Positions 1-6,290 of a stretch of 14,845 nucleotides of DNA are shown here, piece after piece; positions within the stretch are counted from its first letter, which is position 1, and each line of letters begins with the position of its first letter. Source of the stretch: Terrimonas sp964445775 (GTDB taxonomy: Bacteria > Bacteroidota > Bacteroidia > Chitinophagales > Chitinophagaceae); NCBI GenBank assembly GCA_964445775.1, contig CAYUMH010000115.1:1-14845 (forward strand), written 5' to 3'. Under the pieces are notes generated by a model. The model was not told where the DNA came from, made no database searches, and saw nothing but the letters and a program-made list of their open reading frames with translations. The translations under genes were made by a program, and so were the position numbers.

Positions 1-1099
1 CTTCAATTTTTAAACCGCCGGCAATATTTAAGAACACATCTTTTACACCAAAATGAAAACCGCCCCTTTTTTCCAGCACGGCTAACAATAGTTGTAACCG
101 GCGCAGGTCAAAACCGCTGACCGTACGCTGCGGCGTACCATATACCGATTGGGTAACCAGGGCCTGTACTTCAATTAATAAAGGACGTACTCCTTCCAGG
201 GTGGCCGCAATGGCAATACCACTTAACTGCTCTTCCTTTTGTGTGATTAAGATCTCGCTGGGGTTGGTTACCGCCCGCATACCATCGGCATTCATTTCAT
301 AAATGCCCAATTCGGCGGTACTGCCAAACCGGTTTTTTAACGTGCGTAAAATGCGGTATGCGTAATGCCGGTCACCTTCAAATTGTAATACGGTATCCAC
401 CATATGTTCCAATATTTTCGGACCCGCTATATTACCATCCTTAGTAATATGACCAATTAAAAAAACAGGTGTGCTGGTTTCCTTGGCAAAGCGCTGGAAT
501 TCGCCGGCACATTCCCGTATCTGTGAAATACTTCCGGCCGACGATTCTATAAAAGGCGTTTGTAAGGTTTGAATAGAATCGACAATAACCAGTTGCGGTT
601 TTAGTTTTTTTATTTCCTGGAAGATGGTTTGCGTAGAGGTTTCAGTAAGTAAATAAAAGTCGGGGTTATTACCTTTAATACGCTCGGCCCGCATTTTTAT
701 TTGCTGGGCACTTTCCTCACCGCTCACGTACAATACGCGTGTATTGCTTAACTGTAGCCCGATTTGTAAGAACAGGGTTGATTTACCAATGCCCGGTTCG
801 CCCGCCACCAGTACAATACTACCCGTTACAATACCACCGCCTAGCACCCTGTTCAGTTCCCCATCGGGAGTAATGATCCTTACTTCCTCACCGGCAGTTA
901 CTTCATCCAGCGCTATTGTTTTGTTGGCTTTTTTTTCACCGTCGTAATTATTCCAGTCTGCTTTTACTTTACCATTATCCTTTTGTATCAACTCTTCCAC
1001 AAAGCTGTTCCATTGTCCGCATGATGGACACTGCCCTACCCATTTTACACTTTCATAACCACATTGCTGACAAAAGAATGCTTTCTTAACTTTACTCAT
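1..1099 (-). CDS. radA: DNA repair protein RadA (3' end beyond window)
   Basis: RadA/Sms is a RecA-like ATPase that helps branch migration and processing of recombination intermediates in the cytoplasm. Reading the minus strand from the ATG at 1099 gives 366 residues with no stop before the window edge. The usual length is about 450-460, so roughly the last 90 residues (part of the Lon-like domain) are missing here only because of the window edge. Visible landmarks in order: an N-terminal C4 zinc finger (C10, C13, C24, C27), a Walker A GEPGIGKST at about 100-108, a Walker B-like LVIVDS near 170-175, and the RadA-specific KNRFG at about 255-259, followed by the start of the Lon-like domain. 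The start is firm because the zinc finger begins ten residues in. It is divergent from the zinc peptidase gene across a 512-bp gap. Confidence 0.97.
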   Translation of the reverse strand, partial: MSKVKKAFFCQQCGYESVKWVGQCPSCGQWNSFVEELIQKDNGKVKADWNNYDGEKKANKTIALDEVTAGEEVRIITPDGELNRVLGGGIVTGSIVLVAGEPGIGKSTLFLQIGLQLSNTRVLYVSGEESAQQIKMRAERIKGNNPDFYLLTETSTQTIFQEIKKLKPQLVIVDSIQTLQTPFIESSAGSISQIRECAGEFQRFAKETSTPVFLIGHITKDGNIAGPKILEHMVDTVLQFEGDRHYAYRILRTLKNRFGSTAELGIYEMNADGMRAVTNPSEILITQKEEQLSGIAIAATLEGVRPLLIEVQALVTQSVYGTPQRTVSGFDLRRLQLLLAVLEKRGGFHFGVKDVFLNIAGGLKIE

Positions 1100-1271
1100 G
1101 GGCTAAAGATAATGTTTGCTGTTATCACTTATTGAAACACCGGTACAAAAACCAACAAGCCGGTAAGAATTTTACAAGGACAAAACGATTGATGAAAGAA
1201 AACTAAAAAAGTATAACAGACAGAGAAGAGGTATCGTAAAACAACGATTCAAAAACTGTGTTATAGATAAT

Positions 1272-1308
1272 AGTAAAAGGGGCCTATCTTTCGACTGACC
1301 CCTTTACT
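1272..1308. repeat. Inverted repeat (AAAGGGG / CCCCTTT)
   Basis: The arm AGTAAAAGGGG (1272-1282) pairs with CCCCTTTACTT (1299-1309) apart from one bulged A, around a 16-nt loop. There is no following T tract on either strand, so it is not a standard terminator. It lies far from both flanking start codons. Confidence 0.4.
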
Positions 1309-1332
1309 TACTAACCCATTAAATTCTAGCAC

Positions 1333-1358
1333 TAAGTTACAATTCTAAGCCACAATTC
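1333..1358. repeat. 13-bp imperfect tandem repeat, two copies
   Basis: TAAGTTACAATTC (1333-1345) is followed directly by TAAGCCACAATTC (1346-1358), with 11 of 13 positions identical. A further AATTC lies just upstream at 1322-1326. Tandem copies of this kind can be binding sites for a regulator or initiator protein. No function is shown. Confidence 0.5.
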
Positions 1359-1542
1359 AAAATAATTTTTTGCTCCTGTGAATAACTTTCAACACCGGAA
1401 GGGTATAAATATGGCAATTTTGTCAGTATGTAAAAATAATATATATAATTAATAATCAAATAAATATGAAATATTAGTTGCATATTGCACCTATATAGTT
1501 GAAAAAAAATTTATACACAAACTGACAAAAAGGCGTAACACG

Positions 1543-1571
1543 TTTGATTTGTTTTTTTGGTTGTAAATTTG
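1543..1571 (+). promoter_or_regulatory. Bacteroidota-type promoter for the zinc peptidase
   Basis: A perfect TAnnTTTG -7 element (TAAATTTG, 1564-1571) is preceded by TTTG at 1543-1546 with a 17-bp spacer. This fits the TTG / TAnnTTTG pattern of the Bacteroidota primary sigma factor. It would start transcription near 1578, leaving a leader of about 35 nt before the ATG at 1612. The leader is A-rich and lacks a Shine-Dalgarno sequence, as is usual in this phylum. Confidence 0.55.
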
Positions 1572-1611
1572 ATGTAAGTAATTGACTATAAATAACAAAA
1601 ACTAAGTTCAC

Positions 1612-2298
1612 ATGACACTACCAATTATGATTGTTTCGCTGATTTTTGTCGGGATCAGCATGTTAGTATCGCTGGTATTAAAAAGCAAGTTTACTAAATA
1701 CAGTAAAGTGCGTTTAGCTAACGGTATGAGTGGCAAAGAGATAGCAGAAAGAATGCTAAGGGAAAATGGTATCTACGATGTAAAAGTGACCTCAGTAGAC
1801 GGCTTTTTAACTGACCACTATAACCCCGCCAATAAAACCGTAAACCTTAGCCCTGAAGTATACAGTGGTACCAGTGTATCGGCCGCTGCTGTAGCTGCCC
1901 ACGAGTGCGGCCATGCCGTACAGCATGCTACCGCTTACGGACCGCTGGTAATGCGTAGTAAACTGGTACCGGCAGTACAGTTTAGCTCTACCATTGTTAA
2001 CTGGGTATTGATAGCCGGTGTAATTATGGCCGCATCCGGCAATACCACCGTGTTGCTGATCGGTATTCTTTTAATGGCAGTAACAGTGTTGTTTACACTG
2101 GTTACTTTACCGGTTGAGTTTGACGCCAGCAAAAGAGCATTGGCCTGGTTAAACACCACCAATGTAACTACCAGTACCGAATACCCCCAGGCTAAAGACG
2201 CTTTGAAATGGGCTGCTACTACTTATGTGGTTGCTGCATTAGCTGCTGTGGTTACCCTGATACAGTATATTATGATATACATGGCCAGGAGGGATTAA
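1612..2298 (+). CDS. Membrane zinc metallopeptidase, YugP/Zn_peptidase_2 family
   Basis: This is a putative neutral zinc peptidase bound to the cytoplasmic membrane; its substrate is unknown. The 228 residues have the family's usual length and plan. There is an N-terminal membrane helix (about 4-24), then the HECGH zinc-binding and catalytic motif (H97, E98, H101). Two hydrophobic segments (about 128-164) follow, then the EFDASKRA signature (169-176) in which the glutamate is the likely third zinc ligand, and a C-terminal helix (about 203-223). Both halves of the active site are intact. It is preceded by its own promoter and followed by a strong terminator, so it is probably monocistronic. 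Confidence 0.92.
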   Translation: MTLPIMIVSLIFVGISMLVSLVLKSKFTKYSKVRLANGMSGKEIAERMLRENGIYDVKVTSVDGFLTDHYNPANKTVNLSPEVYSGTSVSAAAVAAHECGHAVQHATAYGPLVMRSKLVPAVQFSSTIVNWVLIAGVIMAASGNTTVLLIGILLMAVTVLFTLVTLPVEFDASKRALAWLNTTNVTTSTEYPQAKDALKWAATTYVVAALAAVVTLIQYIMIYMARRD

Positions 2299-2328
2299 TC
2301 CTGACCGGACCATCAAAAAAAATATAGC

Positions 2329-2381
2329 TCCCCCGGCTTTGTTGGTGATCATACCATTGCAAGGCCGGGGGATTTTGTTTT
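2329..2381. terminator. Strong intrinsic terminator, probably bidirectional
   Basis: The arm TCCCCCGGCTTT (2329-2340) pairs with AAGGCCGGGGGA (2361-2372), with a single G-T wobble. On the plus strand it is followed by TTTTGTTTT, which ends the zinc peptidase transcript. On the minus strand the stem is followed shortly by a run of eight T (complement of 2315-2322), which ends the convergent membrane-protein gene whose stop codon is at 2380-2382. Confidence 0.85.
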
Positions 2382-2835
2382 ATACCAGTACAATGTTTTG
2401 CTCTCTTAGTTCTCTTTGAAATAAAGACAACCGCGGGTAATACATAAAGGCCATTACCACATCCAGGATACCATAGTAAAAAAAGTAGGTATCCAGGGTT
2501 ACAATAATTATGATGGCTGTTACGATACAGGAAAATAAGTGCCAGTACATCCTGATGGTAAAAAGCCTGTCGTATAGTTTCACTTTTGCGTCAAAGAAAG
2601 GAACCCAAGCTATTTGTATTAATTTTTTACGCTGGTATTTTACCTGTAACAGTGCGCCTGCTATTAACAACCCTATTAAACTATAGCTGACCAGTTTGCT
2701 GCCCTTGTAAGCCGGGAAAAATACATAGCCCATTTTTACCAATATAAACGGAACAGCAATGAGCACTATGTTGGCCACCAGGATGATGATGAACAGGGTT
2801 TTGTATTTTTTGATACCGAGGGGATAAAGTTGCAT
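2380..2835 (-). CDS. Four-helix integral membrane protein, function unknown
   Basis: I do not recognise a family. The 151-residue protein is strongly hydrophobic, with predicted membrane helices at about 13-33, 48-64, 97-113 and 117-133. The positively charged loop around 67-71 (YQRKK) and a basic C-terminal segment suggest cytoplasmic loops. There is no signal peptide cleavage site, catalytic motif or conserved cysteine pair. It lies 225 bp downstream of the FabG gene on the same strand, separated from it by an inverted repeat and a block of heptamer repeats, so it is probably transcribed on its own. The coding call rests on the ORF length, the ordered hydrophobic pattern and the well-placed terminator. 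Confidence 0.75.
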   Translation of the reverse strand: MQLYPLGIKKYKTLFIIILVANIVLIAVPFILVKMGYVFFPAYKGSKLVSYSLIGLLIAGALLQVKYQRKKLIQIAWVPFFDAKVKLYDRLFTIRMYWHLFSCIVTAIIIIVTLDTYFFYYGILDVVMAFMYYPRLSLFQRELREQNIVLV

Positions 2836-2845
2836 GAGAGAAGTG

Positions 2846-2916
2846 GTTCAGGGGTTCCAGAAGTTCAAAAGTTACAGGTGGCTAACCGTTTAAGGTTTTA
2901 TGTTTAAAGTTTAAGG
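2846..2916. repeat. Degenerate GTTTAAG heptamer tandem repeats
   Basis: Four consecutive 7-bp units, GTTTAAG, GTTTTAT, GTTTAAA and GTTTAAG, occupy 2888-2915 exactly in register. Looser GTTC/GTTA units at 2846, 2854, 2863 and 2871 are spaced 8-9 bp. The block lies between the FabG gene and the promoter region of the 151-residue membrane protein. Confidence 0.6.
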
Positions 2917-2998
2917 TGGCGTGCAGCTTGTATAAAGCCGAATAAAGTTACGGGTGCGCAAGTGTGGCGCTCATTCTTTCTTTCACTGAAAGCTGATA

Positions 2999-3052
2999 GT
3001 AGCACTGCTGCAGGTAACCTGATTAAACTATAGTCCTTGTGAGTGCTGCTAC
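2999..3052 (-). repeat. Inverted repeat downstream of the FabG gene
   Basis: GTAGCACT (2999-3006) pairs with AGTGCTGCTAC (3042-3052) if three bases bulge out. It begins about ten bases after the FabG stop codon on the minus strand and could protect or end the lyase-FabG transcript. There is no T tract, so calling it an intrinsic terminator would be unsafe. Confidence 0.3.
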
Positions 3053-3060
3053 CTGTATTA

Positions 3061-3789
3061 TTAGGTGTACAAGCCGCCGTTAACCGATAACACATGGCCC
3101 GTAATATAACCGGCTTCCCGGGTAGCCAAAAAGTTGACGGCATGGGCCACTTCTTCGGCCGTACCAAAACGGTTAGCCGGTATCAGTGCTTTAAATTGTC
3201 CTTCATCAATATCGGCCGTCATATCAGTTTTAATAAAGCCGGGAGCAACCGCGTTAACGGTGATGTTGCGCTTACCTACTTCCTGTGCCAGCGCTTTGGT
3301 GGCAGCAATAATTCCTCCCTTGGCTGCGGAGTAGTTCGTTTGTCCGGGCATACCTTTTAAACCGGATAGCGATACTACATTGATGATACGGCCATAACGC
3401 TGGCGCAACATGCTGTTCACCACCAAACGTGTGACATAAAAGAAGCCGCCAAGACCGGTGTTCACTACATTATCCCACTGCTCATCCTTCATCCACATTA
3501 ACAATACATCGTCCTTAATGCCAGCATTGTTTACCAGCACTTCAATTTTTTTATCTTCATTGGCTTCCATCCAGCCGCCTAAAACCTGTTCTACCTGTGC
3601 CTTATCGGCCACATCAAATTGTAAAGTTTGCCCGGCACCGCCATTACTCATAATGGTGGCCAGGGTTTCGGCCGCTGCCGCTTCATTACCTTTATAGTTT
3701 ACCAATACATAGTAGCCCTGCTTTGCCAGCGTAATACATATGGCACGGCCAATACCCCGTGATCCTCCTGTTACCAATGCAGCGTTCAT
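3061..3789 (-). CDS. fabG: 3-oxoacyl-ACP reductase, FabG-like SDR
   Basis: This is a classical short-chain dehydrogenase/reductase that would reduce beta-ketoacyl-ACP with NADPH in the cytoplasm. The 242 residues match the family length. Seen in order: the Rossmann TGGSRGIG (7-14), the structural NNAG (87-90), the catalytic Ser140-Tyr153-Lys157 set (S-x12-Y-x3-K, with YSAAK), and the PGFIKT segment (183-188) and C-terminal GGLYT expected of FabG. It starts 38 bp after the ammonia-lyase stop codon on the same strand, so the two are probably cotranscribed. Bacteroidota aryl-polyene/flexirubin clusters carry this kind of dedicated FabG beside an aromatic ammonia-lyase. I therefore infer a role in pigment polyene synthesis rather than general fatty-acid synthesis, though the latter cannot be excluded. 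Confidence 0.88.
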   Translation of the reverse strand: MNAALVTGGSRGIGRAICITLAKQGYYVLVNYKGNEAAAAETLATIMSNGGAGQTLQFDVADKAQVEQVLGGWMEANEDKKIEVLVNNAGIKDDVLLMWMKDEQWDNVVNTGLGGFFYVTRLVVNSMLRQRYGRIINVVSLSGLKGMPGQTNYSAAKGGIIAATKALAQEVGKRNITVNAVAPGFIKTDMTADIDEGQFKALIPANRFGTAEEVAHAVNFLATREAGYITGHVLSVNGGLYT

Positions 3790-3827
3790 ATAGAAAATTT
3801 ATTGCCGGTTAATGTTTGTTAGGCCCG

Positions 3828-5366
3828 TTAAAAATTAACAGGCATGTTTTCTTCCAGGTAATTTTTTACCGCCTGTATGTCTTTATACTTTGGCGTATCC
3901 TCCACAAACACGGGGAAGAAAGCCCTGATGGCATCATACACGGTACGGGTAACAGGCGCCAGCCTGTCCTGGTATTTAATATAGTCCACCGCCTGCATTA
4001 AGGACATGGCCTGTATGGCCAGTACCTCAAAGCTGTTATCAATTACTTTTTTAGTGATCAATGCCGCATTGGTACCCATGCTCACAATATCCTGGTTGTC
4101 GTTATTATTGGGTATGCTGTGTACATACATAGGAAACGACAAAGTCTGGTTTTCCGCAACGGTTGATGTAGCCGTGAACTGCACCCCCTGCATACCAAAA
4201 TTTAAACCAAATACGCCCAGGTTAACAAATGGCGGGAATTTTAAGTTAAGTTTACTATTCAGCAGGTAGTTGAGCTGTCTTTCACTTAACATGGATAGTT
4301 TGGTAATGGCAATTTTAACTTTATCCATCTCCAGCGATACATAGTCGCCATGAAAGTTGCCACCGTGGAATATATTGTTGTTGGCCACATCTACAATCGG
4401 GTTATCGTTGGCCGAGTTCAATTCGTTGATTACTGTTTCTTCCGCATGCGCCAGGGTATCATATACCGGTCCTAATACCTGGGTTACACAACGCAGGGAG
4501 TAGTACTCCTGTACTTTATCCTCAAACACATCATGTTTAATATTATCGGGGTTGTATAAATGCTCCGAGCGGCTGCGGATCAGCTTACTGCCTTCCAGTG
4601 CCTGGCGGAACATGGCAGCTATTTTATTTTGCCCGATATGATGTTTTACCTGGTTCAGCTCTACCGAATAATGGTCGTTATACGCTTCCATCAGTTCATT
4701 GGTCAGCGCCGATAAGATCAGTGACCAGTCCAATAGTTTTTTTGCCCGGTGAATATTCAACAAGCCAATACCCGTCATGGCCGAGGTACCATTAATAATG
4801 GCCAGTCCTTCACGTATATGAATGGACAAAGGCGTTAGTCCGGCTTTTTTAAACACTTCCGCCGCCGGTTGCAGGCTGCCTTCGTACCATAACTCCCCTT
4901 CGCCAATTAAACCCAGGCCCAGGTGTGCCAGCTGCACCAGGTCGCCGCTGGCGCCTACTCCACCATGCTCAAATATGCAGGCAATTACATCTTTATTGAT
5001 CATGTCCGCCAGTAACTGTGTAAGTTCGGGATGCACACCGGAATAGCCCTGTAACAGGCTGTTCAAACGGGCGATCATCACCGCTTTTGCCAGTTGGGGC
5101 GTCATAATATTACCACTGCCGCTGCTGTGGCTGCGGATCAGGTTATATTGCAGTTGTAAAATATCTTTCTGGTTGATCTTATATTGTGCCATGGGCCCAA
5201 AGCCGGTATTGATACCGTAAATCAGCTTCTGCCCGGCAAAATCTTTCAAAAAATCGTGACTTGCCGCTACTTTATCAGTAGCCGTTTGAGGCAACTGTAT
5301 CGCACTGCCCTGCAATGCCGCTATAAAATCATTGAGCGTAACCCGCTCAGTACCTAACTGTACCAT
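3828..5366 (-). CDS. Aromatic amino acid ammonia-lyase, probably tyrosine ammonia-lyase
   Basis: A full-length (512-residue) member of the HAL/PAL/TAL family, which eliminates ammonia non-oxidatively using an MIO cofactor made from an Ala-Ser-Gly triad. The triad is A139-S140-G141 within GGVGASGDLVQLAHL. Other active-site elements are Y50 in YGINTGFG, N192 in INGTS, EYYSLRC (287-293) and GGNFHG (335-340). Two stretches favour tyrosine over histidine as substrate: NLIRSHSSGSG (75-85) and NNNDNQDIVSMG (420-431). From memory both closely match the Flavobacterium johnsoniae tyrosine ammonia-lyase and differ from HutH, which has NQED. No hutU, hutI or hutG is nearby. The likely product is p-coumarate, the starter for flexirubin-type pigments. 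It is the first gene of a lyase-FabG operon. Generic annotation would read histidine ammonia-lyase. Confidence 0.9.
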   Translation of the reverse strand: MVQLGTERVTLNDFIAALQGSAIQLPQTATDKVAASHDFLKDFAGQKLIYGINTGFGPMAQYKINQKDILQLQYNLIRSHSSGSGNIMTPQLAKAVMIARLNSLLQGYSGVHPELTQLLADMINKDVIACIFEHGGVGASGDLVQLAHLGLGLIGEGELWYEGSLQPAAEVFKKAGLTPLSIHIREGLAIINGTSAMTGIGLLNIHRAKKLLDWSLILSALTNELMEAYNDHYSVELNQVKHHIGQNKIAAMFRQALEGSKLIRSRSEHLYNPDNIKHDVFEDKVQEYYSLRCVTQVLGPVYDTLAHAEETVINELNSANDNPIVDVANNNIFHGGNFHGDYVSLEMDKVKIAITKLSMLSERQLNYLLNSKLNLKFPPFVNLGVFGLNFGMQGVQFTATSTVAENQTLSFPMYVHSIPNNNDNQDIVSMGTNAALITKKVIDNSFEVLAIQAMSLMQAVDYIKYQDRLAPVTRTVYDAIRAFFPVFVEDTPKYKDIQAVKNYLEENMPVNF

Positions 5367-5457
5367 GTAGTTTTACTATTTAAAGAACACAAGGCGCAAA
5401 AGAACAAAATAATAAGGGTATCTTAAAAAAATTATTACTCCCCGGCACCCTGGCGCT

Positions 5458-5477
5458 AACAATTGTTTGCATTGCAA
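5458..5477. promoter_or_regulatory. Two abutting palindromes in the lyase/AcpH divergent gap
   Basis: AACAATTGTT (5458-5467) is a perfect 10-bp palindrome. It is followed, sharing one base, by TTGCATTGCAA (5467-5477), a perfect palindrome around a central T. They sit about 90 bp upstream of the lyase start and 120 bp upstream of the ACP phosphodiesterase start, where an operator for one or both genes would be expected. Confidence 0.4.
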
Positions 5478-5596
5478 CCTACGGTTATTAATTAGTATCT
5501 TACCACTAGTCCGGGATCAATGGCGCTATTCTTTTGTCAAAAACAGAAAATAAGCATAAAAAACAGGTTCCGGCATCATTTTTAGCAAATACCTGT

Positions 5597-6190
5597 ATGA
5601 ATTTTTTGGCCCATGCCTATTTATCTTTTGGTCAGCCGGGTTTACTGGTAGGCAATATGATCAGCGATTTTGTAAAGGGGAAGCAGCAGTTCGACTATCC
5701 GCCGGGTATCCGGGAGGGCATTGTACTGCACCGGCAGATTGACCAGTTTACCGATGAGCACCCGGTTACCCGGGAGGCCAAAGCCTTTTACCGGCCTGTT
5801 TACCGTTTGTACAGCGGCGCTTTTATTGATGTGGTGTATGACCATTTCCTGGCTTCGGACCCAACTGAGTTTACCGATGGATCACTGGCCGGCTTTGCCC
5901 AACAAACCTATACTACCCTGCAGGAACATTATGAATATTTACCCATGGCTTTTGCCGGTATGTTACCCTATATGCGCACCCATAACTGGTTGTATAACTA
6001 CCGGACTATTGAGGGCATCAGTAAAAGTATGGCCGGGCTGGTAAGGCGTTCGGCTTATTTAAACGACAGCGCCCCGGGGGTAGTCATATTACAGAACAAT
6101 TATGAGGCTTTACGGAGTTTGTACCAGGTTTTTTGGGCCGATGTAAAAGCTTTTGTACTTGAACAACAGGGCTTATTACCGCTGCCTTGA
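5597..6190 (+). CDS. acpH: Acyl carrier protein phosphodiesterase (AcpH family)
   Basis: AcpH hydrolyses the phosphodiester that joins 4'-phosphopantetheine to a serine of acyl carrier protein, turning holo-ACP into apo-ACP. From the ATG at 5597 the protein has 197 residues, close to the E. coli enzyme (about 193). The start gives the family's N-terminus MNFLAHAYLSFG, and an in-frame TTG at 5534 would add 21 residues with no family resemblance. Family features include GNMISDFVKG (about 18-27), the HRQIDQFTDEHP segment (about 47-58), a DVVYDHFLA motif and a C-terminal LYQVFWADV helix. It is divergent from the ammonia-lyase gene across about 230 bp. The direct overlap of interest in ACP-bound chains is suggestive but could be chance. 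Confidence 0.88.
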   Translation: MNFLAHAYLSFGQPGLLVGNMISDFVKGKQQFDYPPGIREGIVLHRQIDQFTDEHPVTREAKAFYRPVYRLYSGAFIDVVYDHFLASDPTEFTDGSLAGFAQQTYTTLQEHYEYLPMAFAGMLPYMRTHNWLYNYRTIEGISKSMAGLVRRSAYLNDSAPGVVILQNNYEALRSLYQVFWADVKAFVLEQQGLLPLP

Positions 6191-6248
6191 AATAAATAAC
6201 TTATTTACAGGTTGGTACGTAACAAAATGGCCCCAAAAACGTTCATGT

Positions 6249-6282
6249 AATAAATAAATTTCCAGAACCTCCTTTATTTATT
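6249..6282 (+). repeat. 10-bp A/T inverted repeat before the first DUF2911 gene
   Basis: AATAAATAAA (6249-6258) and TTTATTTATT (6273-6282) are perfect inverted copies with a 14-nt loop, followed by TTTTG. It could be a weak terminator for the upstream gene or an operator, since the right arm overlaps the putative -7 element. Confidence 0.45.
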
Positions 6283-6286
6283 TTTG
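6279..6286 (+). promoter_or_regulatory. -7 element TATTTTTG next to the DUF2911 start codon
   Basis: TATTTTTG matches TAnnTTTG exactly, but its end lies only four bases before the ATG at 6291. Transcription from it would begin at or just inside the start codon, implying a leaderless message. No good -33 TTG is seen at the expected distance, so this may be a chance match in an A/T-rich arm. Confidence 0.3.
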
Positions 6287-6290
6287 TGCT

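Larger units (their letters stand above)
1100..1611. other. 512-bp A/T-rich intergenic region, origin-like features
   Basis: No convincing gene lies in this gap between radA (minus) and the zinc peptidase (plus). It contains, left to right, a GC-based inverted repeat at 1272-1308, a 13-bp imperfect tandem repeat at 1333-1358, a DnaA-box-like TGTGAATAA at 1377-1385, and a 10-bp inverted repeat (1418-1427 with 1521-1530) enclosing a very A/T-rich stretch. It also holds a second DnaA-box-like TTATACACA at 1511-1519 and a promoter at 1543-1571. The gap is long for two divergent housekeeping genes, so a regulatory, RNA or replication function is possible. Which of these it is cannot be decided from sequence alone. 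Confidence 0.5.

Noticed and set aside
744..947. Plus-strand open frame inside radA
   Set aside because: It is antisense to the Walker A region of a strongly conserved radA gene.
2980..2993. Small CTTTCACTGAAAG hairpin as terminator for the lyase-FabG operon
   Set aside because: It is near-palindromic but has almost no loop and no T tract on the minus strand.
2904..3167. Minus-strand open frame overlapping the end of the FabG gene
   Set aside because: It overlaps a clearly coding FabG C-terminus in another frame and shows no protein-like pattern.
3828..5366. Histidine utilisation (hut) operon
   Set aside because: No urocanase, imidazolonepropionase or formiminoglutamase gene is present, and active-site segments fit a tyrosine ammonia-lyase better.
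5534..5596. Upstream TTG start for the ACP phosphodiesterase
   Set aside because: It adds 21 residues unlike the family, whereas the ATG at 5597 gives the conserved MNFLAHAYLSFG N-terminus.
6186..6203. AAATAA/TTATTT inverted repeat after acpH as a terminator
   Set aside because: The stem is six A-T pairs only with no T run after it, too weak to support.
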